Positions 30,390 through 40,965 are shown, counted from the first letter of the stretch. The stretch is 64,000 nt of DNA from Marinicella algicola (GCF_028401385.1 NZ_JAQOMR010000001.1:808501-872500); one strand, 5' to 3'. The notes: generated by a model not told the origin, from the sequence alone. Numbers and translations: made by a program.

Positions 30390-30415
30390 AAAGCCCGGAA
30401 ACCGAGTTTCCGGGC
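30390..30415 (-). terminator. Hairpin terminator between the VOC and DUF1127 genes
   Basis: GCCCGGAAAC-CGA-GTTTCCGGGC with an A6 run on its left, which becomes a T run for minus-strand transcripts. It would end the DUF1127 transcript and may also serve the VOC gene. The rest of 30416-30589 contains no gene I can support. Confidence 0.75.
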
Positions 30416-30589
30416 AAAATGCAGAGTGAAGGCTGAACCACCCTGCGGGGAAAATGACGCTTCCATCAGGCCGTGGTTGGGACGACGACCGTCAAATCAA
30501 CGCCAAATTCTGGAATACATGCCGTCTATGCGAAACGACCGGCGAAAAAACGGTGCAGGTGTCGGGCCCGCACCTGTCGGAAATTGTGG

Positions 30590-30864
30590 TCAGATCACCA
30601 TACGCTGGGCGCGGTTGCAGGCCGCCCGCTTCAGGTCCACCATCGGATCTTCCTTGATGGAGGCCATATAGGCCTGTTCGACGTCTGTACGGGTCAGGCC
30701 TATATCCTTCAGCAGGGCATCGTCCATGTCGGCCATATAGCGGACGGCCGAGCGGTTTTCGTGAACCGTGCCAGCGCAGCACGAAACGCGCTAAGGCTTT
30801 CCATCAAAGAGTTGGACCGGTGCGCCAGGGCCCGGCTATCAGATGCTCTTTCCATCAACGACAT
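30590..30864 (-). CDS. DUF1127 small protein, frameshifted
   Basis: About 91 aa. From the ATG at 30864, preceded by a strong AGGAGG: MSLMERASDSRALAHRSNS, then FRAALARFTKTARP. One missing base near 30745 leads into RYMADMDDALLKDIGLTRTD, the diagnostic DUF1127 motif, and the C-terminus LKRAACNRAQRMVI. Small arginine-rich DUF1127 proteins in alphaproteobacteria have been linked to RNA turnover, and to phosphate and carbon metabolism. Divergent from the LsrB-like gene. Confidence 0.85.
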
Positions 30865-31135
30865 TGTCGCCTCCTGCGGTCGGGCCTTGACCATTCTGAT
30901 CCGCGGCCCATTGAATAGATCCGAACGTATTCCCTTCGCGCTGTTTTGCGCGTCGTGTCCGACTGAATGTGAGCAAACCGGATTTCATGTACCGCAGCCA
31001 CCCGAAACATGCTCGGGTCATAATTGACTGCGATTGGAATGCCCTTCTTGTTGTTTGACAAAATGGCGATTTCTTATTGATCAGTCCAACGAATGTTTCT
31101 AATATCAAACATCAATACTCTTGATGGGTGGTATT

Positions 31136-32086
31136 ATGGTTGCGCCTTTGGATATCGATCAGCTTCAGACCTTCGTTGCCATTGTGGACAATGGGTCGTT
31201 TACGCGTGCCGCCGAGCAGGTTTTCAAAACCCAGTCGGCGGTATCCATGCAGATGCGTCGGCTTGAGGAGCGGATCGGCAAGCGACTGTTTACCAAGGAT
31301 GGTCGCGGCGTCCGGCTGACCGACGAGGGTGACAAGCTTTTAAACTACGCGCGGCGGATCATCCGCCTCAATAATGAGGCGATTTCCGCATTCGACGACA
31401 ATCGGCTTGAAGGCTCGATCCGCATCGGCACGCCGGATGACTATGCCGACCGCTATATGCCGGACATCATCAACCGGTTTGCCAAATCGCACCCCAATGT
31501 CGAGCTTTACATCGTCTGCGAGGATTCCAACGACCTTGTGGAGCGTCTGAAAAGGGGCGAACTCGATATGGCGCTGGTCACCCACAATCCGCGAACGCGC
31601 GATTCGGAAGTTGTGCGCACCGAGCCCTTGTGCTGGGTGGCGTCTGCCAACCATGCGCTGCCTGTGGACCGTCCGGTGCCGCTCGCGGTCGGCCGGCGTG
31701 ATTGCCGCTGGCGCCAGCTCGCGATCTCTGCGCTTGAAGGTGTGGATCGCGATTACCGCGTTCTGTTCACCAGCTGGTCGGCAACCGTCGTGGCCTCTGC
31801 CGTGCTTGCCGGCATGGCGATCTCGATCCTGCCGGAATCGGCGCTGCGCAACGGCATGCGCGTGCTCTCGCAGGCCGACGGTTTCCCGTCGCTGCCGCCG
31901 GTACAGATCGGCCTGATGAAACGCCCCGGCGCCGCAGCCTCGCTGACGACCGCGCTTTCCAACCACATCATCGCCTCGCTCGACAATATCAGCACCGTGG
32001 AGGCAGCTCCGGGCTTCGATCTGGACGTCAAGGCACTGCCGCGCTCACAGCGGCTGAAGTCGGGCCCGATTTCGGCAAGCTGGTAG
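31136..32086 (+). CDS. LysR-family regulator, LsrB-like
   Basis: About 316 aa. HTH: LDIDQLQTFVAIVDNGSFTRAAEQVFKTQSAVSMQMRRLEERIGKRLF. Effector domain: RIGTPDDYADRYMPDIINRFA, LCWVASANHALPV, YRVLFTSWSATVVASAVLAGMAISILPESALR. This matches the rhizobial LsrB regulator as I remember it, which controls oxidative-stress and surface-polysaccharide genes. ATGs at 31124 and 31136 are both possible; I prefer 31136, with GGGTGG upstream. Divergent from a DUF1127 gene. Confidence 0.88.
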   Translation: MVAPLDIDQLQTFVAIVDNGSFTRAAEQVFKTQSAVSMQMRRLEERIGKRLFTKDGRGVRLTDEGDKLLNYARRIIRLNNEAISAFDDNRLEGSIRIGTPDDYADRYMPDIINRFAKSHPNVELYIVCEDSNDLVERLKRGELDMALVTHNPRTRDSEVVRTEPLCWVASANHALPVDRPVPLAVGRRDCRWRQLAISALEGVDRDYRVLFTSWSATVVASAVLAGMAISILPESALRNGMRVLSQADGFPSLPPVQIGLMKRPGAAASLTTALSNHIIASLDNISTVEAAPGFDLDVKALPRSQRLKSGPISASW

Positions 32087-32103
32087 GTTTCGCAAAGAGC
32101 AAA

Positions 32104-32131
32104 GACCGGTGCATCGCGCACCGGCCTTTTC
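32104..32131 (+). terminator. Rho-independent terminator after the LsrB-like gene
   Basis: CCGGTGC-ATCGC-GCACCGG followed by CCTTTTC, 18 bp after the stop. Confidence 0.8.
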
Positions 32132-32166
32132 TTCGTCGTTGAGGAGCTTCATCGGGAGGCGGCCCC

Positions 32167-32943
32167 TCAGGCCATCGCCGCCGGGCTCTTGAGCGCGGCC
32201 ATGCCGGCTTCGGCATCGGCGCCAGCGGGCAGGCGCATCGGTGTTGAGGGATCGGTTGCCGCGCGCCACACGCCTTGCGCGACATCTTCAGGTGTGGTTA
32301 CCAGATCGGCGGGTTCGGCGGCCCACTGTTTGAAGACGCCATCGGCGATTTCAGCGTAGGCTTCGGCGACGCCCATGCCATCGGGTGAAAGCTTCGCGGC
32401 ATTCTTGCCAAACTCGGTGGTGGGGCCGCGCCCGGGCAGAACCACACGCACACCGACGCCGAAGGGCGCAAGTTCCAACGCCAGGCAGTCGCTGAAAGCG
32501 TTCACCGCCGCCTTGCTGGCCGTATAGACGGAGAGCAGGAGAAGCGGCCGGAGCGTGACCGTCGAGGTGACATTGACGATCATGCCGGAGCGCCGGGCTC
32601 GAAACTGCGGCAGGAAAGCCTGAGTCAGCGCCATGAGGCCGATGGTGTTGGTCTCGAAGACCTTGCGAATGATATCAACCGGCGTGCCTTCAAGGGCGTT
32701 GAGCCAGCCGACACCGGCATTGTTGACGAGGACATCCACCGGCCCGGCCGCTTCGACCACATTGGCAATGCTTTGTGGATCGGTAACGTCGAGCGGCAGG
32801 ATTTTCAGATTGTCGGATGCGGGAAACAGCTCCGCGCGGGGTGTACGCATGGTGGCGATGACCCGGAAGCCGCGGTCGAGGAAGATTTTTGCGGTCTCAA
32901 GGCCGAAACCGGAAGAGCAACCGGTGATCAGGACAGTTTTCAT
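32167..32943 (-). CDS. Short-chain dehydrogenase/reductase (SDR)
   Basis: 258-aa NAD(P)-dependent oxidoreductase. Glycine-rich cofactor motif TGCSSGFGLETA at residues 7-18, NNAGVGWLNALEG, active-site serine NVTSTVTLRP and YTASK catalytic Tyr/Lys (YTASKAAVNAF). I use the ATG at 32943, with AAAGGAG upstream, rather than the longer frame. Divergent from an AraC-type regulator that probably controls it. Substrate not deducible. Confidence 0.92.
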   Translation of the reverse strand: MKTVLITGCSSGFGLETAKIFLDRGFRVIATMRTPRAELFPASDNLKILPLDVTDPQSIANVVEAAGPVDVLVNNAGVGWLNALEGTPVDIIRKVFETNTIGLMALTQAFLPQFRARRSGMIVNVTSTVTLRPLLLLSVYTASKAAVNAFSDCLALELAPFGVGVRVVLPGRGPTTEFGKNAAKLSPDGMGVAEAYAEIADGVFKQWAAEPADLVTTPEDVAQGVWRAATDPSTPMRLPAGADAEAGMAALKSPAAMA

Positions 32944-33086
32944 GGATAGCTCCTTTGCACAAGGCGACAGACGCACGAGCGCCAGACGCCGGAAGGCGTT
33001 GAACAGAATTGTCGGTTTATCGGGTGGTCAACGGCGGTGGCGCGCTGACAATGCCAATATAGACAGTCAGGTCCGGACGGACCATA

Positions 33087-34037
33087 ATGGGAGATCGCAT
33101 TTGCATCATAGGAAGTCCGGATTTGACCGATCCCCTTGCCGATATCGTCACATTTCTTCAGCCGCGCGCGCCTTATTCAAAATGGGTGACAACGGCAGGC
33201 CCATGGCGCATCCGGAGGCAGCAGACCGGACAGGTTTTCTATTGTCTGGTGCTTGAGGGTTCCATTCGGTTTCAGACAGACGGCCGCGAGGAGATTACCC
33301 TGATGCAGGGCGATTTCGCGCTGGTGCCGTCGTCTTTCGGCTTTACGACGACCAGCCCGACGGAATCATTGCCGCCGGGCGAAGTCTCGGCGCCCGTTTT
33401 CCTCGACAACGGTTCGCTCAGGCTCGGCCGCCCGCACGGTCACGCCGACAGCCAGTATCTCGTTGGCCACTGTGTTTTCGGTTCTGAGGATGCGGCTCTG
33501 CTGGTATCGCTGCTGCCCGAAACCATCATCGTCCGGCAAGATGACCGGCTGACGGCTCTTGCAAAGCTGGTGCGCGGCGAGACGCTGTCGCGGCGTCCGG
33601 CACGCGATGTCGTGCTCGAGCGTCTTCTTGAGCTTTTGTTCATCGAGGCGTTGCGGTCGACGGCTGCCGGTGCATCGGCTCCTGGCCTGTTACGCGGGCT
33701 TGGGGATCCGCGGCTGTCGGAGGTTATCCGCGCGATCCATCGTGAACCGGGACGCGGCTGGACGGTCGCTGATCTCGCCGCGATCGCGGCGCTGTCACGC
33801 TCGTCCTTCTTTGCGCGCTTCAGCCGTGCCGTTGGGGTGCCGCCGATGGAATATCTGTTCGCATGGCGGATGGCTCTGGCGAAAAACCTCCTGAGCCAGG
33901 GCCAGCTTTCGGTCGCCGCCATTGCGGAGCGTATCGGCTATGGTTCCTCCAGCGCCTTCAGTCTTGCCTTCACTCGTCACAGCGGCATCGCGCCGACCTA
34001 TTTCGCCCGCTCCGAGGCCAAAATGGCGGCGGAATAG
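33087..34037 (+). CDS. AraC-family regulator with cupin sensor domain
   Basis: 316 aa. N-terminal AraC-type cupin domain (YSKWVTTAGPWRIRR, FYCLVLEGSIRF, LMQGDFALVPSSFGF), then a long AraC DNA-binding domain at about residues 205-310: WTVADLAAIAALSRSSFFARFSRAVG and VAAIAERIGYGSSSAFSLAFTRHSGIAP, both helix-turn-helix units. Starts with ATG at 33087. Divergent from the SDR gene at 32943, a common regulator-target pair for such SDR genes. Confidence 0.92.
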   Translation: MGDRICIIGSPDLTDPLADIVTFLQPRAPYSKWVTTAGPWRIRRQQTGQVFYCLVLEGSIRFQTDGREEITLMQGDFALVPSSFGFTTTSPTESLPPGEVSAPVFLDNGSLRLGRPHGHADSQYLVGHCVFGSEDAALLVSLLPETIIVRQDDRLTALAKLVRGETLSRRPARDVVLERLLELLFIEALRSTAAGASAPGLLRGLGDPRLSEVIRAIHREPGRGWTVADLAAIAALSRSSFFARFSRAVGVPPMEYLFAWRMALAKNLLSQGQLSVAAIAERIGYGSSSAFSLAFTRHSGIAPTYFARSEAKMAAE

Positions 34038-34070
34038 CAAAAGGCCGGCGCTTTCCGCACCGGCCTTTGT
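34038..34070. terminator. Bidirectional terminator between araC-type gene and katA
   Basis: AAAGGCCGG (34040-34048) and CCGGCCTTT (34060-34068) flank an 11-base loop, lying between two convergent stops. A and T runs are present on both sides. Confidence 0.8.
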
Positions 34071-34097
34071 CTTGTTCGTTCGTATCCTTAACGCGGC

Positions 34098-35596
34098 CTA
34101 TTCGGCTGCGTTCGGGGCGCCGGGCGTCGAGATCGCGTTGGCCTCGTAGCCATGGGCTTCCTTCAGTGCCGCGCGCACGCCGGCCTCATAGGCGGGATGG
34201 ACCTGCTTGAACAGCGCAAGCTGACGCTCGATGATTTCACCCGGCACACCGCCCATGGCGGCGGCGACATTGTCGAACAGACGCGCCTTCTGGCCATCGT
34301 CGAACAGTTCGAACAGCGCACGGGGCTGGCCGAAATCGTCATTGCCTTCACGGTGGTTGAACCTGCCCATGTCGCCTTCGATGCGCAGCGGTGGTTCCTG
34401 CACGGACTTGTCCTCAACCGCGCCCCCATGCTGTTGGGCTCGTAGTAAGCATCCGTTGCTCCGGTCTTCTGGCCGAAGAAATTCATCTGGCCATCCTTGT
34501 GGTAGTGATGGACCGGACACTTCGGAGCGTTGACCGGCAGCGCCTCATAATGGGTGCCAAGACGATAGCGGTGGGCATCTGCATAGGAAAAGATTCTGGC
34601 CTGAAGCATCTTGTCCGGTGAATGCGAGATGCCGGGCACGACGTTGGAAGGCGAAAACGCCGCCTGTTCGATTTCGGCGAAGTAATTGTCGGCGTTGCGG
34701 TTCAGCTCCATCACGCCGATATCTATCGGCGGATAGTCACTGTGCGGCCAGACCTTGGTGAGGTCGAAGGGGTTATAGGAGGTCTTATCGGCGTCCGCCT
34801 CCGGCATCACCTGCACCTGGACCTTCCATCGCGGGTAATTGCCTGTCTCGACCTTTTCGAACAACGCTTCCTGATAGGTCTCGCGGCTCTTGCCGATCAG
34901 TGTTTCGGCCTCGTCATTGGTGTAGTGCTTGTGGCCCTGTTCGGTTTTGAAGTGGAACTTGACCCAGAAGCGTTCGCCGGCATCGTTCAAGAGCGAATAG
35001 GTATGCGATCCATAACCGTTCATGAAGGTCGGGTCGACGGGAATGCCGCGGTCTGACATCAAGATCGTGACTTGATGCAGGCTTTCCGGCGACAGTGACC
35101 AAAAATCCCACATTGCCGTTGGTGAACGAAGATTGGTGCGCGGATGACGTTTCTGGGTATGGATGAAATCCGGGAACTTGTAAGCGTCGCGAACAAAGAA
35201 CACCGGCGTGTTGTTGCCAACAAGATCCCAGTTGCCGTCCTCGGTATAGAACTTCAACGCAAAGCCGCGCACGTCGCGCTCGGCGTCGGCCGCCCCCAGT
35301 TCGCCGGCAACGGTCGAGAACCGGGCGAGCATCGGTGTTTCCGCGCCCGGCTGGAGACACTTGGCCTTGGTATATCTGGAAATGTTGCCAGTGATCTTCA
35401 GCGTGCCGAATGCGCCCCAGCCCTTAGCATGGACGACGCGCTCGGGGATGCGCTCGCGGTTTTGATGGGCAAGCTTCTCGAGAAGCTGATAGTCCTGAAT
35501 CATCACCCCGCCACGCGGGCCGGCGGTGATCGAATTCTGGTTGTCCGGCAGCGCAGCGCCGGCTGTGGTCGTCAGTGTCGGTTTCTTGTCGGTCAT
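34098..35596 (-). CDS. katA: Catalase KatA (monofunctional haem catalase), frameshifted near C-terminus
   Basis: About 499 aa clade-3-type catalase. From the ATG at 35596 (AAGGAGGA upstream): [16 protein letters not shown] holds the distal histidine, [63 protein letters not shown], and [14 protein letters not shown] with the proximal haem tyrosine. One missing base in a C/G run near 34434 shifts the frame after YYEPNSMG; the remainder [17 protein letters not shown] to GAPNAAE completes the family's C-terminus. Divergent from oxyR, its expected activator. Confidence 0.94.
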
Positions 35597-35744
35597 GGTT
35601 TCCTCCTTCTCTGGACACATTGTCTGGCCGCAAACACGGCATTTTCGCGGCAAACGCCGGTTGCCTCGGATTATCCTGAAACTATCGCACCTTGCGTCAA
35701 TAATTCCCAATTGTGATTTCTGAATTTTTCGATAATGAAAACCT

Positions 35745-36655
35745 ATGATAACATTCAAGCAACTCCGTTACTTCGAAGCGCTTTCGCGTGAACGCCATTT
35801 CGGCCGCGCGGCGGAATCCGTGCATGTCAGCCAACCGGCGCTTTCCGCGCAAATCATGGAGATGGAGGCGAGCCTCGGTGCGCGTCTTGTCGAGCGCGGT
35901 CGCCGCAAGGTCATACTCACACGTGAGGGAAAGCGCGTTCTTGCCCATGCACGCACCGTGCTGACGTCTATGGCCGAACTGGAGCGCGCTGCCAGGCCAT
36001 CCTCCGCGCCGCTTGTCGGCCCGCTTGCCATCGGCCTGATCCCGACGGTCGCCCCTATCTCATTCCCCGGCTGGTGCCGTATCTGAACGACCACTTTCCC
36101 GAGGCCGAGATTGCGCTGAAGGAAGCGATCACAGATCGCCTGCTCGATGATCTTCAGGACGGAACGCTCGATGCGGTGATCGCGGCCTTGCCTCTGGAGC
36201 GCGATGGGCTGAGCGTGAAAAAGCTCTTCGAGGATCAGTTTTTCATGGCCGTGGCGCGCAACAACAGAACCGTACTTGCTTCTCCGTTGACGCAGGCTAG
36301 CATTGCGCCGGAGCGACTTCTACTTCTGGAAGAGGGGCATTGCCTGCGCGATCAGGCGCTGGCGGTTTGCGAGCGTGCACCGCGCCGGGCGATTGTCAAT
36401 GTCGGGGCCACATCGATGACGACACTGCTGCAGATGGTGGCAAACGACATGGGCATGACGCTGATACCCGAAATGGCGGTTGCGGCAGAGACTGCACGCA
36501 CCGCGCTTTCGATTCTGCCCTTTGCCGAGCCTGCTCCCGCGCGCGCCATAGGCCTCGCCTGGCGACGTTCGGATGCGCGCGACGATGATATGGAGGCCCT
36601 TTCACAGGCCGTCGTGGCCTGTGGCACATCATCGCCACAGGGACAACGCGTATAA
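35745..36655 (+). CDS. oxyR: Hydrogen-peroxide regulator OxyR, frameshifted
   Basis: About 303-aa LysR-type activator. [53 protein letters not shown]. The frame loses one base near 36054 ([13 protein letters not shown] expected). Redox site [14 protein letters not shown] contains both peroxide-sensing cysteines, in the spacing known for alphaproteobacterial OxyR. The C-terminal [17 protein letters not shown] is the DNA-contact/tetramer part. The 148-bp gap to katA should hold the OxyR site; no clear consensus was marked by eye. Confidence 0.94.
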
Positions 36656-36772
36656 AAAGCGAAAATCATGTCACCGGCCTGTCAGGAGAGATAGCTATTT
36701 CTCCACGGACACGGCATGATTGCGGTGAACGCGCCCGGGGCTGGCGCTATATTGCATGAAGAGAGGGATATC

Positions 36773-38111
36773 ATGATTGGAACAGCAAAGCGGCTGGTCA
36801 TTGCGGGGGTGCTGGCGCTGAGCCCGGCAGCGGCGTTTGCCGACGATGATGTCATGGTCTTCGGCGACGACACCTATGTCAGCGGCCAGACGACCAATCT
36901 CGATACCGACAGCCCGCGCAGCGCATTCGTTTCCGGTTTTTCCGCCTCGATCAACGGCCCGGTGGCCAAGGATGCGCACATCGCTGGCGGTCATGTCAGT
37001 GTCGATGCGCCGGTGGCCGGCGATCTTTACGCCGCCGGCTTCTGGGTCGCGATCGACGGTTCCATCGGCGGCGACCTCTCGGCGTCCGGCTATTCCGTTT
37101 CCCTTGAGAAAAACGCCTCGATTGGCGGCAATTCCCGCGTTTCCGCTCGCTCTATTGAAGTCGATGCGCCGATGAGTGGCAGCTTTCTGGCCGTGGCTCA
37201 GAAAATCGCCATCAACGCGCCGATCACCGGCGACGTCATGATCGGCATCACTGAACTTACATTTGGCCCGGATGCGAGGATCGATGGCACGCTGACCTAT
37301 GTCGGGCCGAAGTCGATCGAGATTCCTGAAAATGTAATTTCGCCGGATCGCGTCATTCATCGGCAATTCGCAGGCACGGCGCTTTCCACACTTGCGCAGA
37401 TGTCGGCGGCAGGGGGCGATCCACGAAATTCGGGAGAATGGCGTGGTTCGCACCACCGCAGAAGGCGTGGCGACAAAGGCAGCTGTCAATGTTGCCAAAA
37501 ACCAACTCCTTGGTGGTGACGACGCCGGGTTCTGGGCGCTGCTGGCCGGCTTACTGGTGACCCTGATTATCTATTTGGTGATAGTGGCAATCTTTCTGGC
37601 TTATGTTCCGGGACGCACCGAAGCGGTCCGCGCGCGGCTTGCAGCCAAGCCGTTTTCGTCTCTGTGCCTGGGCTTCCTTTTTCTTTCAATGCTGGTCGGT
37701 GCTGTTCCTGTTGCCGCCGTCACCGTTGTCGGGATCGTCTTCATTCCCTTTATTCTGCTGGCGATTTTCGCCGCATGTGTTCTGGCCTATCTGGTCGCTA
37801 CCTATACGATGGCCTGGGCCGTTCTCTCGCGGATCAAGCCGATTGTGCCGTCACTTCTCAACAAGCTTCTTGCGACGGCTGCCGGCCTCGTTCTCCTGTC
37901 GCTGACCCATTATCTGTGGTTCTTCGGCTGGATCATCAATCTGGCCGTTGTTCTGTTCGGCCTCGGTGCCATTGCCGCGGTTTGCGCGAAGACCATGCTG
38001 GCGCGCCGTGAGGGCGATGCCGCAGAAGAGGCCGCAACCTTGCCGCCTGAAACAGCGGCGGCTGACAAGCCGGCGGCGGGCGAAAGCGGAAATGAGCCTG
38101 ACAGCCCCTAA
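36773..38111 (+). CDS. Beta-helix (bactofilin-like) exported domain fused to a multi-pass membrane domain, frameshifted
   Basis: About 445 aa. From the ATG at 36773 (GAGAGGGA upstream), signal peptide MIGTAKRLVIAGVLALSPAAAFA. Residues ~25-215 are short repeats such as GPVAKDAHIAGGHVSVDAPVAGDLYAAG, typical of polymer-forming right-handed beta-helices. An extra G in the run at 37412-37416 breaks the frame. Downstream come about four membrane helices (GFWALLAGLLVTLIIYLVIV, SLCLGFLFLSMLVGAVPVAA, LLAIFAACVLAYLVA, LTHYLWFFGWIINLAVVLFG) and an acidic, alanine-rich tail. Function unknown; possibly an envelope scaffold. Confidence 0.78.
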
Positions 38112-38191
38112 GATGAAGCGTCATGCCGGTTCTCAGTCCCTCGTGTTTCCGCTAGAAGCATCCGGTTCGCGAGAAAAACAGGGAGTGGGGC

Positions 38192-38839
38192 ATGACTGAA
38201 AAAGCCGGGTTGATTACAGGCGAGGATGGGCGCGCACGCTGTTTCTGGCACGGCAATCTGCCGGATTATCTGCGCTACCATGATGAAGAATGGGGGCGGC
38301 CGGTCGTTGATGATGCCCGGCTGTTCGAAAAGATCTGTCTGGAAGGGTTTCAGTCGGGTCTGTCGTGGCTCACAATCTTGCGCAAGCGTGAGAATTTTCG
38401 CGAGGCCTTTGATGGTTTCGATTTTCACAAAATTGCGCGCTACACCGAATCCGATGTCGAGCGGCTTTTGGGCAATGCCGGAATCATTCGCCATCGCGGC
38501 AAGATCGAGGCGACGATCAACAATGCCGGCCGCGCCATCGAGATGAAGCGTGAATTCGGCACGCTTGCCGCATGGTTCTGGGCGCAGGAGCCGGGACCTG
38601 AGGTTCGCCCCGCGATTGTCGATCGCGAAACGCTGGTGGCAAATCCGACGACGCCGGTCTCCGTCAAGATTTCGAAGGACCTGAAAAAGCGCGGATGGAA
38701 ATTTGTCGGCCCCACCACCGTCTATGCTTTCATGCAGGCCATGGGGCTGGTGAATGACCATATTGAAGGCTGTTGCTGCCGGGGCGAGGTGGAAAGGTTG
38801 AGGGCGGAGTTGGTCCGCCCCGCAATCAGATCGGCCTAG
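38192..38839 (+). CDS. tag: DNA-3-methyladenine glycosylase I (Tag)
   Basis: 215 aa, intact. Tag family text: RCFWHGNLPDYLRYHDEEWGRPV, LFEKICLEGFQSGLSWLTILRKR, NAGIIRHRGKIEATINNA, KKRGWKFVGPTTVYAFMQAMGLVNDH and GCCCRGEVE. The N-terminal Cys, the Glu-rich YHDEEWG segment and the C-terminal His/Cys set are the zinc and catalytic residues of the family. Removes 3-methyladenine from alkylated DNA. Confidence 0.95.
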   Translation: MTEKAGLITGEDGRARCFWHGNLPDYLRYHDEEWGRPVVDDARLFEKICLEGFQSGLSWLTILRKRENFREAFDGFDFHKIARYTESDVERLLGNAGIIRHRGKIEATINNAGRAIEMKREFGTLAAWFWAQEPGPEVRPAIVDRETLVANPTTPVSVKISKDLKKRGWKFVGPTTVYAFMQAMGLVNDHIEGCCCRGEVERLRAELVRPAIRSA

Positions 38840-39884
38840 CCGATCTGCAACACGAAGATCAGGCTGAGCGCGATTGCCGTCAGCACGCCGATGGACAGGA
38901 TCGCGGTGGCGACCACGCGGCCACCGGCGCGGCCGAGAGAGCGGATATCGACCGAAAGGCCGAGTGCAGCCATGGCCAGCACCGTGAGCGCGTTTGAGGT
39001 GTGGGCCAGCGGCGGAACGAGGTTTTCCGGAATGGCGCCGAAAGAGCGCAGCGCCATCATCAACGCAAAGCCAATGATGAACCACGGGGCGATGTGCCTG
39101 AGCCGGACCTTTGCGCCCGAACCTTGGAGGCGGCCCGTGCGCTCATGCCGAGTGCGAACAGAACCGGACCGAGCATCATCACGCGGATCAGCTTGACCAG
39201 CGTGCCGGTCTGCACCGCGATGAGCCCGCCCGGCTGGGCGGCGGCCAGCACCTGCGGCACGGCATAGACGGTCAGTCCCGACAGAACGCCATATTGCGTG
39301 CCGGTCAGTCCAAGGCCGACGAGCGCCAGCGGCAGTGCCAGAACCATGACGACGCCGAGAACGGCGGTAAAGGCAATTGCCGAGGCAACATCCTCCGGCT
39401 CAGCGTCAATCACCGGGGCCGCCGCCGCAATGGCGGAATTGCCGCAGATTGAATTGCCGCAGGCCACCAGCGTGGCTAGCTTGTGCTTGAGGCCAAGGCC
39501 GCGGCCGATTCCATAGGAAATCGCGATTGCTGCGATGACGGTGAAAATGATGCCGAGCACCAGTGCTGGCCCTGCCGCCTTCAGCGCCTGCATGCTGATC
39601 GAGGCGCCAAGCAGTACAATCGCGACCTCAAGCACGAATTTCTCGCAGAAGCGAATGCCGGGCGTGAACGCTGCCGGCAGGTTCACAAGCGAGCGGATGG
39701 CGGTGCCGATCAGGATCGCCAGCACCAGATTTTCGATGAAACGATGCTCGGTGAGGTGCACCTCTACCGCCTCAAGCCCGAAGGCCGAAAGCGCGACGAT
39801 ACATGACAGCACAATGCCGGGCGCCAGCGACAGAAAAGGCGCGGCCCAGGGATGGGTGTTTTCATTTTGAAGAGCAATGCGCAT
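38836..39884 (-). CDS. YeiH-family (UPF0324) putative sulfate/sulfonate exporter, frameshifted
   Basis: About 349-aa inner-membrane protein with about ten hydrophobic segments. From the ATG at 39884: ENLVLAILIGTAIRSLV, CEKFVLEVAIVLLGASISM, LVACGNSICGNSAIAAAAPVI (hallmark CGNSICGNSAI), SGLTVYAVPQVLAAA, LIRVMMLGPVLFALG. A missing base near 39108 ends the frame early; the second frame supplies PWFIIGFALMMALRSFGAIPE, AMAALGLSVDIRSL and the last helix to 38836. The stop overlaps the convergent tag stop by 4 bp. Divergent from a YeiE-like regulator. Confidence 0.9.
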
Positions 39885-39981
39885 TGGGGAATCCTGTGTT
39901 GCACAAAGCATGTCATGCTCAAATGTCGCCTTCCATCGAATAATAATTGACGTTTCGTTCGATTAAAGCGAATGTTTTTCC

Positions 39982-40881
39982 ATGATGACACTTGAACAAT
40001 TGGTGGTGTTTGTGGCGGTTGCCGAGCGCGAGCATTTGACGCGCGCAGCGGAAAGCCTGCATCTGACGCCGTCTGCCGTTTCCAGCGCCATTCGCAAACT
40101 GGAAGATTTTTATTCCGTGACGCTTTTCGACCGGGTCGGGCGCGGCATCGTGCTGACGGCGGAGGGCAGGGCCTTTCTGGAAGAGGCTCGGGCAACGCTG
40201 GCGCGGGTTCGTTCAGCCGAACGCGTTCTGGGCGAACTCGGCGGGCTGGAACGCGGCGCGCTCTCGGTGTTCGCCAGCCAGACAATCGCCAGCTACTGGC
40301 TGCCGGAAGTGCTGATGCGCTTTCACGCGCGCTATCCCGGCATCGAATTGCAGCTCTCCATCGGCAACACCATGATGGTGGCCGATGCGGTGGCCCGTGG
40401 CGAGGCGGAGCTTGGCTATATCGAGGGCACGCTTGACAACCCGCTTCTGGCCAAGCGCCATCTCACCGATGATGCGCTGATGGTGGTGGTGGCGCCTACC
40501 CATCCGCTGGCAAAGGACCAGCCGGTGACGCCCGGCGAACTTGCCAGAAATGTCGCCTTCGTGCTGCGCGAGGAGGGATCCGGCACGCGGTTTGAATTCG
40601 AACATGCCATGGCGGATTTCGGCATCGCGCCCGCCGATCTCAATGTGGTCATGGTGCTGCCATCCAATGAAGCGGTGCTGTCTGCTGTGCGCTCCGGCCA
40701 TGCCGCCACGGCGATTTCCGGCGCGGTTGCAGCCCCATGGCTGGCGTCCGGCGAGCTGAAACGGGTCAATTTCGACCTGCCGTCTCGCGCCTTCCAGCTC
40801 TTGAGCCATAAGGAACGCCACCTCAGCAAGGCGGCGAATGAGCTGGTGGCGTTTTCGCTTGCGGGCAGCAAGCAGGCGTGA
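39982..40881 (+). CDS. LysR-family regulator, YeiE-like
   Basis: 299 aa, intact. HTH: TLEQLVVFVAVAEREHLTRAAESLHLTPSAVSSAIRKLEDFYSVTLFDR. Effector domain: SIGNTMMVADAVARGEAELGYIEG, REEGSGTRFEFEHAMADF. The divergent yeiE-yeiH arrangement is classical, and YeiE proteins respond to sulfite or sulfonate-linked signals in enterobacteria. Start at 39982 follows the 97-bp shared promoter region. Confidence 0.92.
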   Translation: MMTLEQLVVFVAVAEREHLTRAAESLHLTPSAVSSAIRKLEDFYSVTLFDRVGRGIVLTAEGRAFLEEARATLARVRSAERVLGELGGLERGALSVFASQTIASYWLPEVLMRFHARYPGIELQLSIGNTMMVADAVARGEAELGYIEGTLDNPLLAKRHLTDDALMVVVAPTHPLAKDQPVTPGELARNVAFVLREEGSGTRFEFEHAMADFGIAPADLNVVMVLPSNEAVLSAVRSGHAATAISGAVAAPWLASGELKRVNFDLPSRAFQLLSHKERHLSKAANELVAFSLAGSKQA

Positions 40882-40965
40882 ACGGTTCTGCAAGACTTGC
40901 CGCACGGGCCTTGATCACTTAAGACAGCGGGCGAAATTCCTCTCCTTTCGATGATGAAGAGCACC

